Origin: an uncultured bacterium
GTDB lineage: Bacteria; Patescibacteriota; CALEFQ01
NCBI GenBank assembly: GCA_937877125.1
Contig: CALEFQ010000068.1
Span: 1-17,402, forward strand
Reading direction: 5' to 3'
Length of the DNA stretch: 17,402 nt
Shown here: piece after piece, positions 6,617 to 12,703 of the stretch
How positions within the stretch are numbered: position 1 is the stretch's first letter
Layout of the letters: every line of letters begins with the position of its first letter
Notes under the pieces: model-generated
Told to the model about the DNA's origin: nothing
Database searches by the model: none
The model's input: only the letters and a program-made list of their open reading frames with translations
Program-made: the position numbers and the translations under genes

Positions 6617-6970
6617 CTAATTATTTGGGAATTTTACTCGGCGATAGATGGTGTTTAATATCAGATTGAGCTCTTTCGCTTCTTGCCACAAGGGAACGAT
6701 TTTTGATCGGCTTTCTGGATTAGCTGCTGCCAATAGTCGTAAAAAATGCTTGGTCTCTCGCGCCTCTTTTTTACTAATAGCTATTTTATGTCGGAAATCA
6801 TCTTTGCTTTCAGCGTCATCGGCTTCCGCGTAATTTGCTCCAATACTACTACTACATTTTATTAGCTGGACAATCAATGAGTGAGTTAAGGTAGTATCTG
6901 GAATAGTTCGGCAGAATTTAATTATCATTTCTCCAAACTTGGCTGTACGATCTTCTAGATCAAATTTCAT
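6617..6970 (-). CDS. four-helix-bundle protein (S23/rRNA intervening-sequence family)
   Basis: A 117-residue, largely helical protein with the family signature SSSIGANYAEADDAESKDDF (residues 35-54), HKIAISKKEARETKHFLRLL and a C-terminal helix around LNLILNTIYRR. Members were first seen inside 23S rRNA intervening sequences and form pentameric helical bundles; many, as here, are stand-alone genes of unknown role. No transmembrane segment or signal peptide is visible. It stands upstream of rpsF in the same direction, between two sets of related 9-base repeats that are inverted with respect to each other, and downstream of a structured RNA with a promoter. That could mean a small cassette inserted into the leader of the rpsF operon. 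The start ATG at 6970 has no clear SD. Confidence 0.88.
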   Translation of the reverse strand: MKFDLEDRTAKFGEMIIKFCRTIPDTTLTHSLIVQLIKCSSSIGANYAEADDAESKDDFRHKIAISKKEARETKHFLRLLAAANPESRSKIVPLWQEAKELNLILNTIYRRVKFPNN

Positions 6971-7053
6971 AAAAAGCGCAGCGGGGGTTGGACAAATAAA
7001 TATCTAATAACTAATTAATATATTGGAACTTCAGGACTTGGTTATTTTTTAGG

Positions 7054-7080
7054 TTAATTAGACTAATTAGGTCAATTAGT
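7054..7080 (-). repeat. three tandem 9-base units related to TCTAATTRA, inverted
   Basis: The plus strand reads TTAATTAGA, CTAATTAGG, TCAATTAGT: the same word as at 6564-6590 but in opposite orientation. The 6971-7089 gap otherwise holds only AT-rich sequence with no gene. Confidence 0.75.
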
Positions 7081-7089
7081 AATTTACCT

Positions 7090-7238
7090 AAAAACGAGCC
7101 TGGAGGCCCGTCAGCAAGGAAAAAACATCCTTGTTCCCCCCTTGATGACAGGCCGTGGACGGAGTCCTACTACGCTCTTCACTGGGTTCAGAGCTTCGCA
7201 GGACAGGCCCAGTAATATTGCATACTGGGAGCCTTTGT
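7090..7238 (-). ncRNA. structured RNA of unknown class, independent gene or leader
   Basis: The minus strand, starting about seven bases after a good promoter, can fold into three strong helices. H1 is CCCAGUA/UACUGGG with an eight-base loop (about 7209-7230). H2 is GUCCU/AGGAC continued by GCUCU/AGAGC across a 5x5 internal loop rich in GA and AGUA (about 7164-7204). H3 is a nine-pair helix GGCCUGUCA/UGACGGGCC enclosing a CAAGGA/UCCUUG hairpin (about 7105-7154). GGGCCUG near H1 could also pair with CAGGCUC near the 3' end, closing H2 and H3 into a junction. A GUUUUUAG run follows near 7090. I do not recognise RNase P, tmRNA, SRP, 6S or a known riboswitch. It may be a stand-alone small RNA or the 5' leader of the four-helix-bundle/rpsF transcript. 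Confidence 0.6.
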
Positions 7239-7244
7239 AACTGT

Positions 7245-7272
7245 AGTCTAACAGGTAATTGAAAACTGTCAA
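7245..7272 (-). promoter_or_regulatory. promoter of the structured RNA / rpsF-side transcript
   Basis: On the minus strand TTGACA (7272-7267, perfect), a 16-base spacer, and TAGACT (7250-7245). It diverges from the promoter at 7316-7344. Confidence 0.7.
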
Positions 7273-7315
7273 GAATTTTTTTTACGATCAGAAAAAGAAA
7301 ATATCGTTTTCCGTC

Positions 7316-7344
7316 TTGAAAAGTTGCGGCAAATATGCTATAAT
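7316..7344 (+). promoter_or_regulatory. near-consensus promoter of the DUF1615 gene
   Basis: TTGAAA (7316-7321), a 17-base spacer, and TATAAT (7339-7344), with an upstream TGC giving an extended -10. The expected start lies about 20 bases before the ATG at 7373. The AT-rich leader has no SD. Confidence 0.85.
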
Positions 7345-7372
7345 TACATAACTAGTTTTTATTTTAGCAAAT

Positions 7373-9946
7373 ATGTACGAATCAGATCCTTCAACTTTTA
7401 TGGGGCCGGAATTGCCCCAAGATTGGCAGGCGCCATCGACTTCTTCCAGTAGCACCGAAACCGGCTCGAGTTTTTCTTCCAGCGGAACCGGATCCGAATC
7501 TGCTTATTCATCCGACCGATATACCTCAACTGAATCTGCTTCGGCTTCTGGACAGACAGCGGATTTCTATAATCCCATTGAACCCAGCTTTGATTCCGGC
7601 TATTCCAGCCAATCCGGAATCGAGCCGGTGGAAGTGGCTTCGGCTTCGGGGAGATCTTATCTCTCACCTGAAACTTCGCAGGCCGCGGATCCTTTTTATG
7701 CTTATGAAAAGTGGCAAGATCCTTCCACTGGTCCCAGTCTTACTAGACCCCGACAAGACACGGAAGGTGATATCAGCGCCCGCATGTTTTATGGCTCTTT
7801 AAACCCTTACGAAACTCGTGTTACTGACCCCAATATTAGTTTATATGAAGTTCCCAAAAATAATAACAGCTTGACCGGCACCCTTTATCGCTCCGTCGGA
7901 GCCGATACTTCCGCGGAAAGGCAGGCCTTGTTTAATGATGCCCAAAAAGCTGCCGGGGGAGAGCTAAACAGCGCCTGGTTTACTAGAGATTGCGGCGGTG
8001 CCAGGATCGCAACTGAAAAAAACGCTGATCGGTACAAAGTTACCATCGCGAAAAACCCGGATTTAAAAAACCAGGGCAGTTACTTGTTTCAGTTTGAAAC
8101 CGATCTGAAAGATGTTACTCCGACCGCTCGAGCTTCGTCACGGCCGGCGGCTACTGCCACCCCTACCCCGTATCCGGAAAGCACCACGACCGCTCGTCCT
8201 GAAGCCACCGCCACTACGCGGACAGAAACAACTGCTACTCCCGTGCCGGAAGCGACGTCGTCCCAGGAACAGTCAACTTCCATTCCGGAAGCAACTCCGA
8301 CTCCTTCTAATGAATCAACGGTAACGCCCACTCCTGAGATGACTCCGACGCCGGAAGAAACACCCAGTCCGACGGGGACTCCAGAACCGGAATCAATTAT
8401 CTCTCAAGAACCAAAGCCTGTGCCCAAACCGACACCCAGTGAGATTACCCAACGATCTGATCTGGAGGGTGATTTGAATCGAGAATTTGATAAGGCGAAC
8501 ATGGATCAGGGAACTTTGGAACCAGAGCCTCAAGGTCCAGCGCCAGAGCATATCGAAAGCGGTAAAGCGCATGAAATATTAGCTCCGGAAAGGGCTGAGT
8601 CTTTGATGACTCGTTTGGTAGCAGAAAAAATGAAAGCTGCGGGGCGTAGTGATTATAAATCAAGTGAGGACTGGAGTCGGGCGATGATTAAGGAAATGCA
8701 AGCTAATAATTTTGATCTGACTCCCAGCAACATTGCTTTGGTCGAGCATCAAATTGAACGAGAATCAAGTTTCGAAAAAGAGCCTTCTTGCGGCAGTGTT
8801 GTCGGTATGAAAAACAGGCTCCAGAAGGCGATCCGAGCCGGGGAATATGATAAATTTAAAGAAGGGCCTTTTGAAATAAATATACCACCAGAAAAAAGAG
8901 ATGATTATTGCCAGTTCATAGAGGATACGGCAATAAAATACGGTTTTGTAAAGAGTCAAAAGGCGGAAGACGGGAAGATCGAAGTTTTGAAGGATAAAAA
9001 AGGATTCCAAATCTCAGCCGATTCAACAGAGAAACAGTTAACCGATAGGATAGATAAAAATTTGGCGAGTATTATTTCTGATGCCAGAGCTCAAAAATTG
9101 GATAGCGCCGTGGCGGTAAATTTATTTGGAGAAGGACTGGTTAATTCTGCGCTCAACAACACTTTAGATTTCGGAAAAGCACTTGTCCCTGATTCTTTTA
9201 TCGCGGATAAGGCTCGGTCGCATATCCAACCCCGGACTCACGGGCCGATGCAAGTTGATTTGAGCAAAGCTAGAGAATTTGCCAAGCAAGAAGGTCGATA
9301 TACGAATGACCCGGATTTGGTCAAGGAATTAAATACTATCGAAGGGGGAGTGCATTATGGGATGAAGATGTTGCACGCAGCGGCCGAGCCGTATTTGTCA
9401 CGGACTGATATGACTTCAGTGGAAAAAATGAAAATGATTGCGGCCGATTATAATGCCGGTGCCTGGAGTAGCCGGAACGCGGAAATTCAAAAATGTCTCA
9501 ATGATTTAATTGGAAATAAGTTAACCGAGCCTTTAAAACTTGACGGAGACTTATTAAACTATCGCGGCGGAGAGGCGGCCGCGAGTCTGACCGAGGCGGC
9601 CACGCAACAATTTGCCAGAGATTTTTCGCTACCTTATAGCGATGATGAAATCAGAGACATGCTGCTTCGGGAAAAAGAATCCAGTTTTGAAGATACTCCG
9701 ATTTGGGCCGATATTCGCAATGCCGCCTTGCGCCAATATCATCAGGCCAATCCTGATTTCTATTTACCTTACGCGACGATTCCGGTTGATTCACGTAGTG
9801 ATAAGGCCACGACGAGGCTTAAATTGGGGATACCGGGCGAGGGTCGTGGCGAGTGGGGAGCGGAAGGTTATTCCCGGGGGAGCGCCGCGGCGGTAAAAAA
9901 TCGGACCGAGTCTCTTTTGAGGTATATGCGACAGTTGGGTTGGTGA
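7373..9946 (+). CDS. 857-residue DUF1615-type lysozyme-fold protein with Ser- and Thr/Pro-rich regions
   Basis: Residues 1-130 are Ser/Thr-rich and low in complexity. About 130-248 form an unrecognised globular part (LYEVPKNNNSLTGTLYRSV ... FQFETDL). About 249-358 are a Thr/Pro/Glu linker with repeated PTPE-like words. The C-terminal half matches the DUF1615 pattern: IERESSFEKEP (E462 or E464), RTHGPMQVD (G624-Q627), ADYNAGAWSSRNAEIQKCL, LDGDLLNYRG, SLTEAATQQ and a LREKESSFEDT repeat of the early motif. The family resembles lytic transglycosylases, so cleavage of peptidoglycan is a reasonable inference with a Glu of the ERES motif as acid; it is not shown. No signal peptide, lipobox or membrane segment is visible at the N-terminus, which is odd for a wall hydrolase. 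It has its own strong promoter and is followed 87 bases later by an M15-type peptidase. The TGA stop lies at the family end. Confidence 0.8.
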   Translation: MYESDPSTFMGPELPQDWQAPSTSSSSTETGSSFSSSGTGSESAYSSDRYTSTESASASGQTADFYNPIEPSFDSGYSSQSGIEPVEVASASGRSYLSPETSQAADPFYAYEKWQDPSTGPSLTRPRQDTEGDISARMFYGSLNPYETRVTDPNISLYEVPKNNNSLTGTLYRSVGADTSAERQALFNDAQKAAGGELNSAWFTRDCGGARIATEKNADRYKVTIAKNPDLKNQGSYLFQFETDLKDVTPTARASSRPAATATPTPYPESTTTARPEATATTRTETTATPVPEATSSQEQSTSIPEATPTPSNESTVTPTPEMTPTPEETPSPTGTPEPESIISQEPKPVPKPTPSEITQRSDLEGDLNREFDKANMDQGTLEPEPQGPAPEHIESGKAHEILAPERAESLMTRLVAEKMKAAGRSDYKSSEDWSRAMIKEMQANNFDLTPSNIALVEHQIERESSFEKEPSCGSVVGMKNRLQKAIRAGEYDKFKEGPFEINIPPEKRDDYCQFIEDTAIKYGFVKSQKAEDGKIEVLKDKKGFQISADSTEKQLTDRIDKNLASIISDARAQKLDSAVAVNLFGEGLVNSALNNTLDFGKALVPDSFIADKARSHIQPRTHGPMQVDLSKAREFAKQEGRYTNDPDLVKELNTIEGGVHYGMKMLHAAAEPYLSRTDMTSVEKMKMIAADYNAGAWSSRNAEIQKCLNDLIGNKLTEPLKLDGDLLNYRGGEAAASLTEAATQQFARDFSLPYSDDEIRDMLLREKESSFEDTPIWADIRNAALRQYHQANPDFYLPYATIPVDSRSDKATTRLKLGIPGEGRGEWGAEGYSRGSAAAVKNRTESLLRYMRQLGW

Positions 9947-9959
9947 AACTAAATGATGC

Positions 9960-9999
9960 CGTTTTCGAGCGTGCTATAAAAGCAAGCTTCCTGAAAACG
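9960..9999 (+). repeat. inverted repeat in the gap between the two wall-hydrolase genes
   Basis: CGTTTTC (9960-9966) is inverted at 9993-9999, with an inner TGCT/AGCA hairpin. It could fold in the mRNA between the two genes. No T-run follows, so it is not an evident terminator. It may affect processing or coupling. Confidence 0.5.
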
Positions 10000-10033
10000 C
10001 TGATAATTACTAAATACTAGAATAAGAAACAAT

Positions 10034-10875
10034 ATGCGAGAATTTGCCAATAAGTACCTTCCTGATCGTGATTCGGTGCGCAAGCGCCTGCCAGATTGGG
10101 CCTCTGACTTATTCCCGCTTAGCCCCAAAGAAAAGGCGGCTGACGATTCGCGAATCCGGGAAGAAAACAAAGTCGAAGAAGCCTGGTATCAGGACAAAAA
10201 AATGTACGAGACCGGTCCGGAGATTAAAAAAGCCGTGGCTGAAGGGAAATTAGCGGAAATCCCCCGGCGCAACTATTATTATCAAGAAGAATCCGGGAAA
10301 ATTAAATCGGCGGAATCGGCGGCCCAGTGTCCGCCGGAACGGTATTGCGGCGCCTTCGTAATTTCGAAAAACGTCAAGGGAGATTATCCGCCGGCTCTTT
10401 CCGTAGAAGCGGCGATTTTGTTAGAGGCGCTGACTCTAGAATTCGGCCGCCGCTTGAAAAATGCCGGTCTGATTTTCACGCCGGAACAGGGGAATTTGCA
10501 AATTAATTCTTTGACTCGTTCGGCCGAACGCCAGCAGGAATTGCTGGAACGGGAAGGGCGACCGGCGGCGGAGGCCGAGGCCAGCACTCATACCAAGGGC
10601 GGCGCTTTTGATATCGCATATTCCACTTTCGGTCGTCCGCCGGAAGGGAAGATAAAAAAATTAAGCGCCATTTGACCGGCAATGAATACGTCATGAAATC
10701 GTCCCGAATTTTGGAGGAAATTTTGTCTGAATTGCAAGAGCGCGGCGGTTTTCATTTTATGAAGGAAAAGTCGCAAAGAGTTTTTCATGTAGCGGTTCGG
10801 CCTGATTTGACGCCTGACCAGGTGCGAGAAAATTTCGCGTTACTGGTCGAGCACTCCCTTGACAAAAAAGGCTAA
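10034..10875 (+). CDS. M15/DUF5715-type peptidase, read as one protein through a -1 frameshift
   Basis: Two overlapping frames together make one M15-like domain. The first (10034-10675) ends LSAI-stop soon after the zinc-site segment STHTKGGAFDIAY (H186, D193). The second continues the fold with SSRILEEILSELQERGGFHF, MKEKSQ and FHVAVRP, supplying the third ligand (H252 in the fused numbering). Neither half is complete alone. At 10654-10660 the zero frame reads ATA AAA AAA TTA, the canonical A AAA AAA slippery heptamer; slipping -1 gives a 280-residue product ending at TAA 10875. M15 enzymes are D,D- or L,D-peptidases of peptidoglycan stem peptides. The N-terminal 110 or so residues are charged and unrecognised, with no signal peptide or lipobox. 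A lost A in the run is the plain alternative. The start ATG 10034 has no SD. Confidence 0.75.
10642..10660 (+). promoter_or_regulatory. candidate -1 frameshift site with upstream SD-like element
   Basis: GGAAGGGAA (10642-10650) precedes A AAA AAA (10654-10660) in the correct zero-frame phase. SD-like elements upstream stimulate the dnaX frameshift, although there the spacing is wider, about ten bases. No strong downstream stem is apparent; a four-pair CATT/AATG hairpin is the best seen. Confidence 0.45.
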
Positions 10876-10886
10876 ACTGCTATAGT
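10859..10886 (+). promoter_or_regulatory. near-consensus promoter of the 75-residue gene
   Basis: TTGACA (10859-10864), a 16-base spacer, and TATAGT (10881-10886), with TGC before the -10. It overlaps the last codons of the M15 gene. Confidence 0.85.
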
Positions 10887-10909
10887 AGCGCTTCAGATCG
10901 GAGGTGCCT

Positions 10910-11137
10910 ATGGTTTGGCTGGTCTTGTACGGCAGATGGAGCGATTTCATCAAAACCGCTATCGAGAGGCGGGGATGCCAGATTATGTGGCATGATGATT
11001 TTCCCCAGCCGCGATCGGTTAAGATCATCGCCGATATGGGCGATGAAGAGATTGTGAAATCGCTGACGCGTGACCTGGGTGCCTGTGTTCAGGACGAGAC
11101 GTTTGATCCCGTCCCGGTAGACACCCTAAGTTCTTAA
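10910..11137 (+). CDS. 75-residue protein of unknown function in its own transcription unit
   Basis: The start ATG 10910 is chosen because GGAGGT (10900-10905) lies four bases upstream; the GTG at 10904 overlaps that SD. The sequence begins with a hydrophobic stretch (MVWLVLYGRW), then FIKTAIERRGCQIMWHDDF, a probable strand SVKIIADMG, and an acidic helix DEEIVKSLTRDLG. The pattern suggests a small soluble alpha/beta protein; there is no clear transmembrane segment and I recognise no family. The unit is complete: a near-consensus promoter, a 23-base leader, a perfect SD and a terminator 12 bases after the stop. The regular codon pattern and these signals argue for a real gene, probably well expressed. 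It follows the wall-hydrolase pair, but no functional link is visible. Confidence 0.7.
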   Translation: MVWLVLYGRWSDFIKTAIERRGCQIMWHDDFPQPRSVKIIADMGDEEIVKSLTRDLGACVQDETFDPVPVDTLSS

Positions 11138-11148
11138 GTAGCCACAAA

Positions 11149-11180
11149 AAGCCTTGATCCAATGGATCAAGGCTTGTTCT
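11149..11180. terminator. bidirectional terminator between the 75-residue gene and ychF
   Basis: AAGCCTTGATCC and GGATCAAGGCTT pair over 12 bases around AAT. The minus strand ends in TTTTTG, serving ychF; the plus strand has a looser TTGTTCTTT. Confidence 0.9.
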
Positions 11181-11211
11181 TTACTTGAAATCTCGGTGGT
11201 CAAAAGCGATC

Positions 11212-12309
11212 TTACTTAAACTTTATATCCACCACGTCTCCGTCCTGCATCACGTATTCCTTGCCTTCCGATCTTACCAATCCTTTTTCCCTGGCGCCGG
11301 CATAGCCATCGTTATCAACTAAGTCTTTCCAGCTAACAATTTCGGCCCGGATAAATCCTTTTTCAAAATCGGTGTGAATTTTTCCGGCCGCTTGCGGAGC
11401 CGTTCCGCCGCGTTTGATGGTCCAGGCGTGAGCTTCTTTTTCTCCGGCGGCAAAAAAGGTGATTAAATCCAGAAGCTGGTAGCTGGCCCGGATTAATTTA
11501 TCCAGACCGCCTTCGGGCACGCCTAATTCTTTGAGGAACACCTGGCGCTCGGCGGGCGACAGCTCGGCCAGCTCGGCCTCGATCTTAGCCGAGATCGGAA
11601 CGATATGGTCGGGATTAGGAACTAGCTTTGCGACTAGCGGGGCCAGTTTTTTTATAATTTCCGGATCTTTGTAATCGGCTTCGCTGACATTCGCCACGTA
11701 CAATACCGGTTTGGTAGTCAGCAGTTGCATGTCTTTGAGTGTTTCTCGCTCTTCCTTATCTAGGCTGACGGTCGAGGCAAACTTTTCATTTTCCAGGGCA
11801 TCTTTGATTCTTTGTAGGGCGGCTTGCTGGGTGACCCATTCTTGCTTGCCGGATTTAGCCATAGTTGTCGCTTGGTCGAGACGTTTTTCCACTTGCTGTA
11901 AATCAGCCATGATCAGCTCGATATTTATGGTATCGATATCTTTCAGAGGATCGACTTTTTTGTCGACATGCTCGATATCTTTGTCGCTGAAAAATCTGAC
12001 GACATGGGCGATGGCATCGACTTCTTTAATATGTGACAAAAATTTATTGCCCAAGCCTTCGCCTTTGTGGGCGCCGCGGACCAATCCGGCAATATCGTTG
12101 AACTCGATGATTGTTGGAATGATTTTCGCTGATTTGAATGTTTTAGCCAGGGCTTGAATTCGCTCATCCGGAACTTCGACGACGCCGACATTCGGGTCAA
12201 TAGTGCAAAAAGGGTAGTTGGCTACCTGGGCTTGATTCTTGGTAATGGCATTGAAGAGTGTTGATTTGCCTACGTTAGGTAAACCGACAATCCCCACAGC
12301 AAATGACAT
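11212..12309 (-). CDS. ychF: YchF/Obg-family ATPase
   Basis: YchF is a ribosome-associated P-loop ATPase of the Obg family, linked to translation and oxidative stress. The 365 residues match the family. Visible motifs are G1 GLPNVGKS (residues 9-16), ANYPFCTIDPN (switch I), FNDIAGLVRGAHKGEGLGNKF (G3), the coiled-coil-like LQQVEKRLDQ region, YVANVSE in place of NKxD (G4, the reason for ATP over GTP preference), and the C-terminal TGS-like domain with FFAAGEKEAHAWTIKRG and HTDFEKGFIRAEI. The 5' leader is an 8-9-base tandem repeat, so no SD is visible; the ATG at 12309 gives the conserved N-terminus MSFAVGIVG. It is read convergently with the 75-residue gene. Confidence 0.97.
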   Translation of the reverse strand: MSFAVGIVGLPNVGKSTLFNAITKNQAQVANYPFCTIDPNVGVVEVPDERIQALAKTFKSAKIIPTIIEFNDIAGLVRGAHKGEGLGNKFLSHIKEVDAIAHVVRFFSDKDIEHVDKKVDPLKDIDTINIELIMADLQQVEKRLDQATTMAKSGKQEWVTQQAALQRIKDALENEKFASTVSLDKEERETLKDMQLLTTKPVLYVANVSEADYKDPEIIKKLAPLVAKLVPNPDHIVPISAKIEAELAELSPAERQVFLKELGVPEGGLDKLIRASYQLLDLITFFAAGEKEAHAWTIKRGGTAPQAAGKIHTDFEKGFIRAEIVSWKDLVDNDGYAGAREKGLVRSEGKEYVMQDGDVVDIKFK

Positions 12310-12312
12310 AAA

Positions 12313-12354
12313 AGATATTAAGAGGATTAAGATATTAAGATATTAAGAGAAAAG
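12313..12354 (-). repeat. short-word tandem repeat in the ychF leader
   Basis: On the minus strand the word CTTAATAT recurs four times in different phases, directly before the ychF ATG. It leaves no room for an SD. Confidence 0.75.
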
Positions 12355-12371
12355 AGGAGTTTTGGCAAATG

Positions 12372-12397
12372 AAAAAGCCCTTAGCGAGTAAGGGCTT
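12372..12397 (-). terminator. terminator of the mini-ORF unit
   Basis: The minus strand reads AAGCCCTTA-CTCGC-TAAGGGCTT followed by TTTC: a nine-pair stem and a U-run. It separates the mini-ORF unit from ychF. Confidence 0.8.
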
Positions 12398-12421
12398 GGG
12401 CTGTAATCGGCTGAAGCCGGT

Positions 12422-12526
12422 TCAGCAACGTTCAGTGATTTTGTCGCACGCGATGGTAATTCCTCCGGATGTCAACACCCGCAGGATTGATCGCGCTCCG
12501 CCGCCGGAAACATTATGTTGCAGCAT
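12422..12526 (-). CDS. 34-residue mini-ORF with perfect Shine-Dalgarno
   Basis: ATG at 12526 follows GAAGGAGGT on the minus strand at ideal spacing (AAGGAGGT complement at 12531-12538). The peptide begins MLQHNVSGGGARSIL, continues RVLTSGGITIAC, and ends DKITERC before TGA. It has two cysteines, a Gly-rich start and no basic membrane-targeting pattern. No family is recognised. It is preceded by a 9-codon ORF with its own SD and a consensus promoter, and followed by a terminator. It could be a small functional protein, a regulatory leader for ychF, or part of a small RNA whose reading frame is not used. Confidence 0.55.
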   Translation of the reverse strand: MLQHNVSGGGARSILRVLTSGGITIACDKITERC

Positions 12527-12541
12527 GCGAACCTCCTTCGT

Positions 12542-12571
12542 TCAGGTCGAGGCTTCGATGACCCAGTCCAT
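12542..12571 (-). CDS. 9-residue mini-ORF upstream of the 34-residue ORF
   Basis: ATG at 12571 is four bases after AGGAGGT (12582-12576 on the minus strand) and encodes MDWVIEAST before TGA. The next ORF starts 15 bases further on. A short first ORF of this kind suggests translational coupling or a leader peptide; there is no run of one codon type to suggest classical amino-acid attenuation. Confidence 0.4.
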   Translation of the reverse strand: MDWVIEAST

Positions 12572-12599
12572 AAAGACCTCCTGGGAAAAGGTTATTTTC

Positions 12600-12629
12600 A
12601 TTATAATAGAAATGAAGAATCTATGTAAA
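12600..12629 (-). promoter_or_regulatory. consensus promoter of the mini-ORF unit
   Basis: On the minus strand TTTACA (12629-12624), an 18-base spacer, and TATAAT (12605-12600). The first SD begins about ten bases after the expected start. Confidence 0.7.
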
Positions 12630-12667
12630 GGAGGGACAGGCGATCTTATTTGTTGTCGTTAATCTGG

Positions 12668-12695
12668 TTGCGTATCTTTACATAAGTGATATAAT
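12668..12695 (+). promoter_or_regulatory. extended -10 promoter giving a leaderless transcript
   Basis: TATAAT at 12690-12695 is preceded by TGA, an extended -10. The -35 candidate TTGCGT (12668-12673) is weak. The start codon at 12704 lies eight bases after the -10, so transcription probably starts at or one to two bases before the ATG. Confidence 0.6.
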
Positions 12696-12703
12696 TTCTT
12701 GAT

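Noticed and set aside
7090..7238. T-box, 6S, SRP, tmRNA or RNase P RNA
   Set aside because: AAGGGGGGAAC resembles a T-box only loosely and lacks UGGNACC. No P4 motif, no tRNA-like ends, no GGAAG/AGCA domain, and the fold is branched rather than one long 6S-type hairpin.
12369..12662. 97-codon plus-strand ORF (MKKPLASKG...)
   Set aside because: It runs through a minus-strand terminator, two SD-led minus-strand mini-ORFs and a minus-strand promoter, has no SD or promoter of its own, and shows no family-like pattern.
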